64,000 nucleotides of DNA from an uncultured Paludibaculum sp. (GCF_963665245.1 NZ_OY762269.1:1488001-1552000); one strand, 5' to 3'. Shown: positions 16,395 through 25,722, counted from the stretch's first letter. Made by a program: numbers and translations. Notes: generated by a model not told the origin, from the letters alone.

Positions 16395-17855
16395 ATGCAG
16401 AAGTTGGCCCTCTTCCTGATCGCTTCCTCCGCCGCATTCGCGCAGACCTATCAACCCACCTGGGAATCCATTGACAAACGGCCCACACCGGCTTGGTTTC
16501 AGGATGCCAAGTTCGGCATCTTCATCCACTGGGGCGTGTATTCCGTGCCCGCCTATGCTCCGGTGATTCCCGGCAAGCTCGCCTACGCCGAGTGGTATTG
16601 GAACGCCATGACCAACGGCCAGAAGCCCGGCGCCAACCCCATCCAGTCCGGCACCTGGGAGTACCACAAGAAGATGTATGGCGCGGATTACCCCTATCAG
16701 AACTTCGCTCCGCAGTTCCGGGCGGAGCTCTATGACCCCGACCACTGGGCGGAGGTCTTCCAACGCTCCGGCGCGAAGTATGTCGCGCTGACCTCCAAGC
16801 ACCACGAAGGTTTCGCGCTCTGGCCCAGCAAGGAAGCTTCCGCCACATGGGGCCGCCCGTGGAACGCCGTCGAGATCGGGCCCAAGCGCGATGTGCTGGG
16901 CGACCTCACCGAGGCAGTGCGCCGCAAGGGCCTTAAGATGGGCTTCTACTATTCGCTCTACGAGTGGTACAACCCGCTGTGGCTTACCGACAAGCCGCGC
17001 TACATCCGCGAGCACATGTTCCCGCAGTTCAAGGACCTGGTGAACCGCTACCATCCCGCCATCATCTTCAGCGACGGCGAGTGGGACCTGCCCTCCTCGG
17101 AATGGCATACGCCGGAGCTGATGGCCTGGCTGTTGAACGAATCGCCCGTCAAGCAGGACGTGGTCATCAACGACCGCTGGGGCAAGGACAGCCGCCACAA
17201 GCACGGCGGCTATTGGACCACCGAGTACACGCCCGGCATGAGCGGGATGGATCACCCATGGGAAGAGAGCCGCGGCATGGGCTTCTCCTACGGCTACAAC
17301 CGCGCCGAGAACCTGTCGCACTACCACTCGGGCAAAGAACTGGTCATCATGCTGGTCGACCTCGTCAGCCGTGGCGGCAATCTTCTGCTCGATATCGGCC
17401 CTGACGCCGACGGCACCATTCCCGTGGTGATGGAAGAACGCCTCATCCAGATCGGCGACTTCCTGCGCGTCAACGGCGATGCGATCTATGGCACCAAGCC
17501 CTGGACCACGTCGCGCCAGTGGAGCACCGGCGAAGTGCCCAAGGTCGAGTACAACAAGGAGTACGAGACCGCCTACGACCTGTCGAAACTGGTGGCGAAG
17601 CCCGCCGCGGGCAAGGCTTCCCTCGACGCCTTCTTCACGGCCAAGGGCAACAACGTATACGCCATCATGCCGCGCTGGCCCGGCCGCCGCTTCGTCCTGC
17701 AGTCGAAGGCGGCACTCAAGCCGAAGGCCGTGGAACTGCTCGGTGGCGGCGCCCTGAAATGGCAGCCGACGCCCGCCGGCCTGGCCATCACCCTGCCGGA
17801 TGTTCCGGAGGACCTGATGCAGCAGCCGGCCTGGGTGATCAAGGTCAGCCAGTAA
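16395..17855 (+). CDS. Secreted alpha-L-fucosidase, GH29
   Basis: 486 residues with a clear signal peptide (LALFLIASSAAFAQ). The GH29 barrel begins with WFQDAKFGIFIHWGVYSVPA. The conserved SKHHEGFALWPS segment binds fucose. The likely nucleophile is Asp227 in FSDGEWDLPSSEW. A C-terminal beta-sandwich (about 370-486) matches the family's second domain. It removes alpha-linked fucose from glycans in the periplasm or outside. A serine hydrolase gene starts 5 bases after its stop, so the two form an operon. The ArsR regulator upstream may control it. The assignment to GH29 is firm; linkage preference is unknown. Confidence 0.95.
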   Translation: MQKLALFLIASSAAFAQTYQPTWESIDKRPTPAWFQDAKFGIFIHWGVYSVPAYAPVIPGKLAYAEWYWNAMTNGQKPGANPIQSGTWEYHKKMYGADYPYQNFAPQFRAELYDPDHWAEVFQRSGAKYVALTSKHHEGFALWPSKEASATWGRPWNAVEIGPKRDVLGDLTEAVRRKGLKMGFYYSLYEWYNPLWLTDKPRYIREHMFPQFKDLVNRYHPAIIFSDGEWDLPSSEWHTPELMAWLLNESPVKQDVVINDRWGKDSRHKHGGYWTTEYTPGMSGMDHPWEESRGMGFSYGYNRAENLSHYHSGKELVIMLVDLVSRGGNLLLDIGPDADGTIPVVMEERLIQIGDFLRVNGDAIYGTKPWTTSRQWSTGEVPKVEYNKEYETAYDLSKLVAKPAAGKASLDAFFTAKGNNVYAIMPRWPGRRFVLQSKAALKPKAVELLGGGALKWQPTPAGLAITLPDVPEDLMQQPAWVIKVSQ

Positions 17856-17860
17856 CCGTC

Positions 17861-18988
17861 ATGCTCAAACGCCTACCCTTGCTGTTGCTGGTTCCGGTCC
17901 TGGTTCTGGCTGCCGATGATCCTGTCACAGCCCGCCTGGATGCCATCATTGCGCCCCTTGCCCAGGGGCGCACGCCCGGCTTGGCTGTGCTGGTCCGGCA
18001 GGATGGCAGGTCCCTCTTTCAGCGAGGGTATGGTGTGACGGATCTCCGCTCGGCCACGCCCATCGATGCCGAGACCAACTTCCGCCTGGCGTCCTTCACC
18101 AAGCAGTTCACGGCCATGTCCGTGATGCTGCTGGTGAAGGACGGCAAGCTCCACTACGACGATCCGCTCACCAATGTCTTCCCGGACTTCCCTGCCTATG
18201 GCAAGGCGATCACCATCCGCCACCTGCTCACGCATACGTCGGGACTACCGGATTATGAAGAGGTGATGGAGGCCGGTTCGCAGCGGTGGACGCCGCAGGA
18301 CCAGATCCGGGATGAAGAGGTTTTGAAGCTGCTCAAGGCCCAGCGGGCCGGCAAGTTCGCCGCCGGAAGCAGTTGGTCATACAGCAACTCCGGCTACGTG
18401 GTGCTGGGGTTGGTCGTCGCCAAGGTGTCTGGCCTGCCGTTCGGCGAGTTCCTGCAGAAGCGGATCTTCGCGCCGCTGCACATGGATCATACGCTCGCCT
18501 ACGTAGCCGGTACAAACAACGTCGTCCACCGGGCGTATGGCCATTCGAAGCAGAAGGACGTTTTCGTCGAACGGGACCAGAGCTCCACCTCGGCCACGCT
18601 GGGCGACGGCGGCATCTACTCAAACCTCACCGACCTGGCGAAGTGGGATGATGCCCTAACCCGGAACACCCTGTTGGACGCATCGGCGATGAAGGAGGCC
18701 TGGACGCCCGCCAGGCTCGCGAACGGCGCACCTACCCGCTGGCCGTCTGAAAAGAACGAGGACAACCTGAATCCAGGCAAGCCGGTCTCCTACGGGTTTG
18801 GCTGGTTTCTGGATCCGTACAACGACCAGAAGCGCATGTGGCATACCGGCAGCACCACTGGATTCCGGACGGTGATCCAGCGCTTCCCCCAACACAAGCT
18901 CACCGTCATCCTGTTGAGCAACCGCACTGATCTTGATGCCGCGCAGCTCTCGTTGAAGGCTGTTGACGCGGTGGTGGGCGCGCATTAA
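17861..18988 (+). CDS. Secreted serine hydrolase of the beta-lactamase/PBP4* family
   Basis: 375 residues from ATG 17861, which gives a proper signal peptide (MLKRLPLLLLVPVLVLA); the frame is open further back into the fucosidase gene but that part is a shadow. Catalytic triad of class C-like enzymes: S78-F-T-K81, Tyr in YSNSGY, and HTG in MWHTGSTTGF. Members include esterases, D-aminopeptidases and D,D-carboxypeptidases; true beta-lactamase activity is not implied. It is co-transcribed with the GH29 gene, which suggests a role in removing ester or peptide substituents from the same polymer, though that is inference. Confidence 0.9.
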   Translation: MLKRLPLLLLVPVLVLAADDPVTARLDAIIAPLAQGRTPGLAVLVRQDGRSLFQRGYGVTDLRSATPIDAETNFRLASFTKQFTAMSVMLLVKDGKLHYDDPLTNVFPDFPAYGKAITIRHLLTHTSGLPDYEEVMEAGSQRWTPQDQIRDEEVLKLLKAQRAGKFAAGSSWSYSNSGYVVLGLVVAKVSGLPFGEFLQKRIFAPLHMDHTLAYVAGTNNVVHRAYGHSKQKDVFVERDQSSTSATLGDGGIYSNLTDLAKWDDALTRNTLLDASAMKEAWTPARLANGAPTRWPSEKNEDNLNPGKPVSYGFGWFLDPYNDQKRMWHTGSTTGFRTVIQRFPQHKLTVILLSNRTDLDAAQLSLKAVDAVVGAH

Positions 18989-19038
18989 GCCTGTCCGTTC
19001 CCGAAGCCTCGCCCGCGCCGGCCGCATCCAAAAAGTCA

Positions 19039-20073
19039 ATGGAATATCGACAGCTAGGCCATTCCGGTCTCAAAGTTCCAGCCCTGAGTTTCGGAGCGGG
19101 CACCTTCGGCGGTACGAATGACTTCTTCAAGGCCTGGGGGGACACGGGTGTTCCCGAAGCCAAGCGCATCGTGGATCTCTGCCTCGACGCCGGCCTGAAC
19201 CTTTTCGATACCGCGGATGTCTATTCCGACGGGCACTCGGAGGAGATCCTGGGTAAGGCGCTCGAGGGCAAGCGGAACCAGGTCCTCATCTCCACCAAGG
19301 CGACCTTCGCAATGGGCAAGGGGCCGAACGATCTCGGCTCCTCCCGCCATCATCTGACCGAGTCGCTGGAAGGTAGTCTGCGACGCCTCGGCACGGATTA
19401 CGTGGACGTCTATCACATGCACGCCTTCGACGCGACGGCGCCCGTGGAAGAGACCCTCGCCACGCTCGACGGCTTCGTCAAGAGCGGCAAAGTTCGCTAC
19501 ATCGCCTGCTCGAACTTCTCGGGCTGGCATCTGATGAAGTCACTTTCGGTGTCAGAGCGTTACGGTTGGTCGCGCTATGTCGGCCATCAGGTTTATTACT
19601 CACTGATCGGACGCGACTATGAATGGGAACTGATGCCCCTGGCACTGGACCAGAAGGTCTCCGCGCTGGTGTGGAGCCCACTGGGTTGGGGTCGGTTGAC
19701 GGGCAAGATCCGCCGTGGCCAGCCGCTGCCCGAGGTGAGCCGCCTGCATTCGACGGCCGAGCAGGGGCCGCCTGTCCCGGACGAGCATGTGTACAACGTG
19801 GTGGACGCGCTGGATGAAGTGGCGAAAGAGACGGGCAAGACCGTCGCGCAGATCGCCCTGAACTGGCTGCTGCAGCGGCCCTCCGTCGCCACCGTCATCA
19901 TTGGTGCCCGCAATGAAGAGCAGCTCAAGCAGAATTTGGCCGCCGCCGGCTGGAACCTGACGCCGGAGCAGGTGGAGAAACTGGACAGGGCCAGCCAGAC
20001 GCAGAAGACCTATCCCTACTGGCACCAGGTCCAATTCGCCTCGCGGAACCCGCTGCCTGTGCCGCAGTACTGA
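19039..20073 (+). CDS. Aldo/keto reductase
   Basis: 344 residues, no signal peptide. TIM-barrel AKR with the catalytic Asp and Tyr in FDTADVYSDGHSEEILG, the Lys in STKATFA, and the His in YVDVYHMHAF. The C-terminal NADPH-binding segment is VIIGARNEEQLKQNL. It resembles the YajO/L-glyceraldehyde-3-phosphate reductase type, which reduces small aldehydes and sugars. It starts 50 bases after the serine hydrolase and could share its transcript. A GC-rich hairpin follows at 20083. Confidence 0.93.
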   Translation: MEYRQLGHSGLKVPALSFGAGTFGGTNDFFKAWGDTGVPEAKRIVDLCLDAGLNLFDTADVYSDGHSEEILGKALEGKRNQVLISTKATFAMGKGPNDLGSSRHHLTESLEGSLRRLGTDYVDVYHMHAFDATAPVEETLATLDGFVKSGKVRYIACSNFSGWHLMKSLSVSERYGWSRYVGHQVYYSLIGRDYEWELMPLALDQKVSALVWSPLGWGRLTGKIRRGQPLPEVSRLHSTAEQGPPVPDEHVYNVVDALDEVAKETGKTVAQIALNWLLQRPSVATVIIGARNEEQLKQNLAAAGWNLTPEQVEKLDRASQTQKTYPYWHQVQFASRNPLPVPQY

Positions 20074-20082
20074 TCTCAACCC

Positions 20083-20108
20083 GAGGGCGGGGCGGGCAGC
20101 CCGCCCTC
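20083..20108 (+). terminator. GC-rich hairpin, weak terminator
   Basis: Perfect 9-bp stem GAGGGCGGG / CCCGCCCTC with an 8-base loop, starting 10 bases after the aldo/keto reductase stop. There is no T-run, so it may pause or protect the mRNA rather than terminate cleanly. The remaining 178 bases up to panB hold no gene that I can see. Confidence 0.5.
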
Positions 20109-20286
20109 TGATACACTCGAAGTGCGCTGACCAACTGGCAGCGACCACCGTACGATGACGCCTTTCGGGGCGCATGTAAGTCCGGGGACTTGATCGAATC
20201 CGACAGGTACCAAGGCGATGCTGAGACAATCTATTCCTTCCTTCGCGTCGAGCCCGCGTCCACCTGTCCCCTGGGGGCAGTGAACG

Positions 20287-21075
20287 ATGCAGGCTGGACA
20301 CTTTCTCAACGCAAAACAGGAACAACGGCGGCTCTCGATGGTGACGTGCTACGACTACACGTTCGCCCGGTTGCTGGCGCGCAGTTCCATCGACGGCATC
20401 CTGGTGGGCGACAGCGCCGCCATGGTGATGCACGGCCACCCCTCCACCATCGCGGCCCGGGTGGAGATGATGAAACTCCATACGGAGGCGGTTGCCCGGG
20501 GCGCCGGCGATAAGCTCATCGTGGCCGACATGCCGTTTCTCTCCTACCGCATGGGCTGGACCGCGGCCCTGGATGCGGCCCACGTGCTGATGAGCGCGGG
20601 CGCCCAGGCCGTAAAGCTCGAAGGAGTCGATGGACACGAAGACGTCGTGCAGCGGCTGGTCGAGAGCGGGATTCCTGTGATGGGCCATCTCGGGCTGCAG
20701 CCCCAATCGATCCACGCGTTCGGGGGCTACAAGGTGCAGGGACGGGGCGATGAAGCCGCCCAGAAGATCCTGCGGCAGGCTGTCGCCCTGGAACAGTTGG
20801 GCGCGTTCTCGATTGTGCTGGAGTGCATCCCGGCTCCGCTCGCTTCCGAGGTGACCGCGGCGCTCAGGATCCCGACTATCGGTATCGGCGCCGGCGCGGG
20901 CTGCGATGGGCAGATCCTGGTCCTGCAGGATCTGCTGGGCATGAACACCGACTTCCACCCGCGCTTTGTGCGGCACTTCCTGGAAGGCGCGAACGCCATC
21001 GTGGAGGCCCTGGATGGCTATGACCAGGCGGTGAAGAGCGGGTCGTTTCCCGCGGTGGAGGAGAGCTACACATGA
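20287..21075 (+). CDS. panB: 3-methyl-2-oxobutanoate hydroxymethyltransferase
   Basis: PanB transfers a hydroxymethyl group from methylene-tetrahydrofolate to 2-oxoisovalerate to give ketopantoate, the first pantothenate step. 262 residues, normal length. Metal- and substrate-binding segments VTCYDYTFARLLA, GILVGDSAAMVMHGH, AVKLEGV and GHLGLQPQS are present, with IPTIGIGAGAGCDGQILV near the end. The start is ATG 20287; the GTG seven bases earlier is in another frame. First gene of a four-gene operon; its TGA overlaps the panC ATG (ATGA at 21072-21075). Confidence 0.97.
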   Translation: MQAGHFLNAKQEQRRLSMVTCYDYTFARLLARSSIDGILVGDSAAMVMHGHPSTIAARVEMMKLHTEAVARGAGDKLIVADMPFLSYRMGWTAALDAAHVLMSAGAQAVKLEGVDGHEDVVQRLVESGIPVMGHLGLQPQSIHAFGGYKVQGRGDEAAQKILRQAVALEQLGAFSIVLECIPAPLASEVTAALRIPTIGIGAGAGCDGQILVLQDLLGMNTDFHPRFVRHFLEGANAIVEALDGYDQAVKSGSFPAVEESYT

Positions 21076-21836
21076 AGATCTGGACGACCGTTCGTGAGTG
21101 GCAGGCCCGCCGGGCGGAACTGCACGGCAGCATCGGCCTGGTGCCGACCATGGGCGCGCTGCACGCCGGGCATGGCGCGCTGGTGGAGCGCTGCCGCCGG
21201 GAGAACGATATCGTGGTCGTGAGCATCTTCGTCAACCCCACCCAGTTCAACAATCTGGGTGACCTGGAGCGGTACCCGCGTACTGTGGAACAAGACCTGC
21301 GGTTGCTGGAGTCGCTGGGTGCCAACGAGGTGCTGATGCCTGGCGCGGGCGAACTCTACCCGGATGGCTATCGGCTGAAGATCGAGGGCGGCTCCGCGGT
21401 GGAGGGCATGGAAGGTGCCCATCGACCCGGACACTTTCAGGGCGTGATGACGATCGTCCTGAAGCTGCTGAACGTGGTGCGGGCCGATCGCGCCTACTTC
21501 GGTGAGAAGGATTATCAGCAGCTTCAAGTGATCCGGGAGATGGTGCAGGACTTCTTCGTCCCGACGGAGATCGTCCCCTGTGAGACCGTCCGTGCCGAAT
21601 CCGGCCTGGCGCTGAGCTCGCGGAACGCCCTGTTGTCGGATGATGGCCGGCAGCGGGCGGCCAGTGTCTATCGCTCGTTGACTACGGCGGCGACTGCCGA
21701 AGAAGCGAGGCGCCTGCTGGAGATCGATGGCTTCGCGGTCGACTACGTGGAAGAGCGCTGGGGCCGGAGGTTTGCGGCTGCCACGCTGGAAGGCGTCCGG
21801 CTGATCGACAACGTCCCCGTGGGGGAGGCCCAGTAA
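21072..21836 (+). CDS. panC: Pantothenate synthetase
   Basis: PanC joins pantoate and beta-alanine using ATP. 254 residues, somewhat shorter than the common 280 because the C-terminal lid domain is trimmed. ATP-site signatures are VPTMGALHAGHGALVERCR (the HIGH-like HAGH), FVNPTQFNNLGDLERYPR and FGEKDYQQLQVIR, with SGLALSSRNALLS near the lid. Translation is coupled to panB by a 4-base overlap. The beta-alanine it needs can come from panD three genes on. Confidence 0.96.
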   Translation: MKIWTTVREWQARRAELHGSIGLVPTMGALHAGHGALVERCRRENDIVVVSIFVNPTQFNNLGDLERYPRTVEQDLRLLESLGANEVLMPGAGELYPDGYRLKIEGGSAVEGMEGAHRPGHFQGVMTIVLKLLNVVRADRAYFGEKDYQQLQVIREMVQDFFVPTEIVPCETVRAESGLALSSRNALLSDDGRQRAASVYRSLTTAATAEEARRLLEIDGFAVDYVEERWGRRFAAATLEGVRLIDNVPVGEAQ

Positions 21837-21837
21837 G

Positions 21838-22611
21838 ATGCTGCTCTGTGTGGACGTAGGCAATACGCAGATCTTCGCGGGCGTGTACGACGGCGAGGAG
21901 CTGAAGGTCACATTCCGGCGGACCTCCAACATCCGGTCGTCCTCCGACGAGTTCGGCCTGTTCTTCCGCAGCATGCTGCGCGAGAACGGCATCGATCCGG
22001 CGCAGGTCGAGATGGCGGCCGTATGCGCCGTGGTGCCGGACATTGTGCACTCGCTCCGCAACGGTTTCCGGAAGTACTTCCAGTTGGAGCCGTTCGTGCT
22101 GGGCCCCGGCGTCAAGACGGGGCTCAAGATTCGTTACCGGAACCCGCTGGAGGTGGGTGCGGATAAGATCGCGAACTCCATCGGTGCGCTGCTGCGGTTT
22201 CCGGGCCGCAATCTGCTGATCGTCGACTTCGGCACGGCCACCACGCTCTGCGCGGTGAGCAAGGAGAAGGAGTACCTGGGTGGCATCATCACTCCGGGTA
22301 TCTACACGTCGATGGAGATGCTGGAGTCGAAGACCGCGCGGTTGCCGGCGGTGGAGATCGTGCGGCCGGCGGAGGTATTGGGGCGGTCGACTGTGGAGAG
22401 CATCCAGGCCGGGCTGTTTTACGGGACGGCGGCGACAGTGCGGTTCCTGGCCGAGACCGTGACGGCGAACTACTTCGCGCAGGAGCGGCCGCTGGTGATC
22501 TCGACCGGCGGTTTCGGAGCACTGTTCAAGGGCGAAGGCTTGTTCGATGCCACCGTGCCGGAACTGTCACTGCTGGGCCTGAAGAGAGCGGTCGAACTGT
22601 CGAAAGGATAG
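21838..22611 (+). CDS. coaX: Type III pantothenate kinase
   Basis: CoaX phosphorylates pantothenate, the first step from pantothenate to CoA; type III enzymes use a high ATP concentration, need a monovalent cation and resist CoA feedback. 257 residues. Signatures: LCVDVGNTQIFAGVYDG (phosphate 1), GADKIANSIGAL, and IVDFGTATTLCAV. The start ATG 21838 follows the panC stop by one base. Its place between panC and panD means that one mRNA covers beta-alanine formation, pantothenate synthesis and its activation; only ketopantoate reductase (panE/ilvC function) is missing here. Confidence 0.95.
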   Translation: MLLCVDVGNTQIFAGVYDGEELKVTFRRTSNIRSSSDEFGLFFRSMLRENGIDPAQVEMAAVCAVVPDIVHSLRNGFRKYFQLEPFVLGPGVKTGLKIRYRNPLEVGADKIANSIGALLRFPGRNLLIVDFGTATTLCAVSKEKEYLGGIITPGIYTSMEMLESKTARLPAVEIVRPAEVLGRSTVESIQAGLFYGTAATVRFLAETVTANYFAQERPLVISTGGFGALFKGEGLFDATVPELSLLGLKRAVELSKG

Positions 22612-22618
22612 GGTTGAG

Positions 22619-22975
22619 ATGCTGCGAAAGCTATTGAAGTCGAAGCTGCACCGGGCCACGCTGACTGGCGCGGAGCTGCACTACGAGGGCAGCCTGGGCG
22701 TGGACGAAGATCTTCTGAAGGCGGCCGGACTGCAGCCGAACGAGGCGGTTCACGTGTGGAATGTGAACAACGGTTCGCGGCTGCAGACGTATGTCGTGCC
22801 GGCTCCGGCGGGCTCGGGTGCGGTGTGCCTGTATGGCTCGGCGGCACGAAAAGGGCAGGTCGGAGACGTGGTGATCATTGCCGCCTTCGGGTGGATGGAC
22901 GAAGAGGAGGCGAGAGTCCACCGGCCTCAGGTTGTGTTGCTGGGCGAAGGGAACCAGGTGAAGGCGGTGCGCTGA
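22619..22975 (+). CDS. panD: Aspartate 1-decarboxylase precursor
   Basis: PanD makes beta-alanine from aspartate with a pyruvoyl cofactor formed by self-cleavage between Gly24 and Ser25 (HYEGSLGVDEDLL). 118 residues, normal. NGSRLQTYVVPA and LYGSAARKGQVGDVVII are family segments; Arg54-region and Tyr58-type residues are present in VNNGSRLQTY. It is the last gene of the panB-panC-coaX-panD operon, 7 bases after coaX. Confidence 0.96.
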   Translation: MLRKLLKSKLHRATLTGAELHYEGSLGVDEDLLKAAGLQPNEAVHVWNVNNGSRLQTYVVPAPAGSGAVCLYGSAARKGQVGDVVIIAAFGWMDEEEARVHRPQVVLLGEGNQVKAVR

Positions 22976-23003
22976 AGCCGAACGGGCCAGTGGGAAATGC
23001 GGC

Positions 23004-23009
23004 TATAAT
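23004..23009 (+). promoter_or_regulatory. -10 box (TATAAT) of the Ntn hydrolase gene
   Basis: A perfect TATAAT ends 11 bases before ATG 23021, so the mRNA leader would be only about 4-6 bases. No clear -35 hexamer lies 17 bases upstream. Confidence 0.5.
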
Positions 23010-23020
23010 TGGCCATTCCC

Positions 23021-24412
23021 ATGAAGATTCGAGCTTGCCTTTCCGTCGTTCTGCTCATCGCCTCGGCCGCCAGCCTGATGTCCTGGCAACCCAAGGCGGA
23101 CCCGCGGCTGGCTGGTGCGTTCCGGGGACCGGAGAAGGAGGGATGGATTCCCGTCCGTCTCCAGGGCACTCCGTCGGAGATCGGGTTCCAGCATGGCTAC
23201 CTGCTTTCCGCCGAGATCGACGACGCGCTCAAGGTAACCAGGCTTTCGTTGACCCACGATTCGGGCCACGACTGGAACTTCTACAGAACGGCGGCCGAGA
23301 AGGTCTTCTGGCCGCACATCGAGATCGAATACCGGCAGGAGTTGCAGGGCATCGCCGACGGTTTGAAGGCCAAGGGCGTGAAGGCGGATCTCTACGATGT
23401 GGTGGTGCTGAACGCCAACATCGAGATGAGCTACTACACCGGCGTGCTGGACAAGAAGAAGGAGTCGAATGCCCCGGACCGCTGCAGCGCGTTCGTGGCG
23501 ACGGGCTCGATGACCAAGGATGGCAAGATTGTCATCGGTCACAACAACTGGTCGGGCTATCTGGAAGGCGCGCGTTGGAACATCATGTTTGACATCCGCC
23601 CGTCGCAGGGCCACCGGATCCTGATGGATGGCTTCCCTGGCTTCATTCACAGTGGTGACGACTTCGGCATCAACTCGGCCGGCATCGTGATTACCGAGAC
23701 CACCATCACCCAGTTCCGCGGGTTCGATACGAACGGGATTCCCGAGTTTGTGCGCGGCCGCAAGGCAATGCAGTACTCGTCGAGCATCGACGATTTCAAT
23801 CGCATTATGCGGGCTGGAAACAATGGTGGCTATGCGAACACTTGGCTTGTCGCGGATCTGAACAAGAACGAGATCGGGCGGCTGGAACTGGGCCTCAAGC
23901 ACGTCACCTTGGATCGCAAGAAGGACGGCTACTTCGTGGGCGCGAACTTCCCCATCGATCCAGCCCTGACGGCGGAAGAGACGGACTTCCCGGCGCAGAA
24001 CCAGTCTGTCAGCGCGAATGCGCGGCGCACGCGGTGGGAAGAGCTGATGGCGGAGTATAAGGGCAAGGTGGATGTGGCGAGCGGGAAGTCGTTCCTGTCC
24101 GACCACTATGATGCCTATGCCAAGCAAGCGAATTCGCCGAACGAGCGCACGCTGTGCGGGCATGTCGACTTGTCGGCGCGCGGCTTGAAGCCCTGGCAGG
24201 AAGAGCACGGCCCGGCGGGCGCGGTGCAGGCGAAGATCACCGACGCCACGATGGCGCGGCAGATGACGATGGAAGCAGCGATGGGCCACCCCTGCGGGAT
24301 CGGCTTCAAGGCGGCCGAGCACCTGAAGAAGAATCCGGAGTTCGCCTGGATGAAGCCGCTGCTGAAGGATCTGCCATCACATCCCTGGGCGCGGTTCGAG
24401 GCGGCGCGCTAG
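23021..24412 (+). CDS. Secreted C45-type / phospholipase-B-like Ntn hydrolase
   Basis: 463 residues from ATG 23021, which places the signal peptide (KIRACLSVVLLIASAASLMS) at the start; TTG 23009 is an alternative. The likely nucleophile, exposed by self-cleavage, is Cys155 in APDRCSAFVATGS, followed by GKIVIGHNNWSGY. This C-S-A ... H-N-N/T-W pattern is shared by phospholipase-B-like proteins and peptidase family C45 acyltransferases. HSGDDFGINSAGIVITETT and ANTWLVADLNKNEIGRLEL are further core strands. It probably hydrolyses an amide or ester bond in the periplasm; the substrate is unknown. It is convergent with the next gene, with a 4-base overlap of their ends. Confidence 0.82.
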   Translation: MKIRACLSVVLLIASAASLMSWQPKADPRLAGAFRGPEKEGWIPVRLQGTPSEIGFQHGYLLSAEIDDALKVTRLSLTHDSGHDWNFYRTAAEKVFWPHIEIEYRQELQGIADGLKAKGVKADLYDVVVLNANIEMSYYTGVLDKKKESNAPDRCSAFVATGSMTKDGKIVIGHNNWSGYLEGARWNIMFDIRPSQGHRILMDGFPGFIHSGDDFGINSAGIVITETTITQFRGFDTNGIPEFVRGRKAMQYSSSIDDFNRIMRAGNNGGYANTWLVADLNKNEIGRLELGLKHVTLDRKKDGYFVGANFPIDPALTAEETDFPAQNQSVSANARRTRWEELMAEYKGKVDVASGKSFLSDHYDAYAKQANSPNERTLCGHVDLSARGLKPWQEEHGPAGAVQAKITDATMARQMTMEAAMGHPCGIGFKAAEHLKKNPEFAWMKPLLKDLPSHPWARFEAAR

Positions 24413-25722
24413 GGCCTGGCGAGTTCCAGAGTGTGGACGCCCTGTTGATCGCAGGCAGGGTTGAGCAGGTAAGACGCGACCAGCCAGTAGAGCGCGATGA
24501 CGGGGATCAGCATGAAGGCTCCGTCGACGGCGCAAACCACCATATAGACCGTGAGGGAGATCAGAGCAGCCCGGCGCAGCGGGCCCAGCGCGCCCAATCC
24601 TTCCGCGGTGAGGCAGGCGGCCACGGGTGCGGTGAGCCAGGCGATGAAGGCCAGGAGTCCGGCCAGGCCGAAGTTCTGCAGGAAGCTGGTGTAGGTCAAC
24701 TCGCTTATGCCAAGGAACGGCATTTCCGGGCCGAAGAGGCTGAACTCCACGTTGGGCAGCGCCTCGAGCCGGCCACCCAGGTTCTGATCGAAAAGAAAGT
24801 CCGTGCCGGTGCTGAGAACGAAGAGGCCGGCCGCCCCCATCCCGAAGGCGGTTGCCAGGTGTACAGGCGACCGCAGGAGCATCGAAACGGGCCGCCGGCG
24901 GAAAATGGGCTCCCACAGAACCAGCCAGATGAGCATGCCGGCCCAGACGGTGCGTGACAGCGTGAGGAAGAGCGCCGCCAGGTAGATGATCCGCAGCGTG
25001 CGCGCCGGCCGCAACGCCCAGAACAGCGGCCCCAGAATCAGCATGCAGATACCGAAGATGTTGCCGTTGTTGTAGGTGGAGACCAGCTTGACCAGGCTAG
25101 TCCGCTGGTTGTGCTTTTCCCAAATGCGTCCCACGTCGTCGGAGTTTACGGTGATGTAGGGTACTTCGATAGCCGAGCCGAGGAAGTTGCGCGAGACGAA
25201 CTCGACGAGGCCAAACAGGGTCACGAGGGCGACGCAGAAGACCAGCAGTCGCTGCGTGTCGCGGTGGACCAGGGCGGCGCCAAGCGAGCGGAAGCAGACG
25301 AGAAAGACAAACGGCAGAACACAGACATTGGCGATCAGAGCCAGTGCGAAGCCCTGTTCGTAGTAGCCCCAGATCGTGATCTTGAGCAGCGAAATGATCG
25401 CGAGGGGGAGCGTCATCAGAATGCAGACGACAGAGGGCCGGTTCCAGGTGGTGGTTCTGACGCTGACGGCAAGGCAGGGTAGAGCGGCCACGCCGAGAGC
25501 GAGATAACTGAAGGTAATGGGGATGCGTTCAAACTTGATGCCGCCCTTGGGCATGGCCACCAGGAGAAACAGGACGACGGCGGCGGTGAACAGAGCCGTC
25601 TTCGACGGTTTGGGCCAGCGAGGGACGGCGTAGTAGATGCGCGGCGTGCCGGCCTGCCTCTGATCGCTTTGGTACAGGAGTTGCGTACTGGAAGATGGCA
25701 TGGGCGCCCCGGGTCTCTCCAC
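24409..25722 (-). CDS. O-antigen ligase/polymerase-like membrane protein
   Basis: 437 residues with 10 or 11 predicted membrane helices spread over about 43-425. A large outward loop between the later helices (about 310-345, TDFLFDQNLGGRLEALPNVE) is in the position of the catalytic loop of WaaL/Wzy-type proteins, and the short motif ISELTYTSFLQNFGLAG is typical of their last third. No glycan cluster surrounds it, so whether it ligates, polymerises or does something else is open. The start could be ATG 25722 or the internal ATG at 25701. It is divergent from the small recombinase-like gene at 25886. Confidence 0.72.
   Translation of the reverse strand: MERPGAPMPSSSTQLLYQSDQRQAGTPRIYYAVPRWPKPSKTALFTAAVVLFLLVAMPKGGIKFERIPITFSYLALGVAALPCLAVSVRTTTWNRPSVVCILMTLPLAIISLLKITIWGYYEQGFALALIANVCVLPFVFLVCFRSLGAALVHRDTQRLLVFCVALVTLFGLVEFVSRNFLGSAIEVPYITVNSDDVGRIWEKHNQRTSLVKLVSTYNNGNIFGICMLILGPLFWALRPARTLRIIYLAALFLTLSRTVWAGMLIWLVLWEPIFRRRPVSMLLRSPVHLATAFGMGAAGLFVLSTGTDFLFDQNLGGRLEALPNVEFSLFGPEMPFLGISELTYTSFLQNFGLAGLLAFIAWLTAPVAACLTAEGLGALGPLRRAALISLTVYMVVCAVDGAFMLIPVIALYWLVASYLLNPACDQQGVHTLELARP

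Noticed and set aside
20074..20286. Riboswitch before panB
   Set aside because: Only a plain GC hairpin is present; no known riboswitch pattern could be recognised by eye.
19600..20976. 458-codon minus-strand frame across the aldo/keto reductase and panB
   Set aside because: Spans two well-supported genes and an intergenic hairpin; no recognisable motif.
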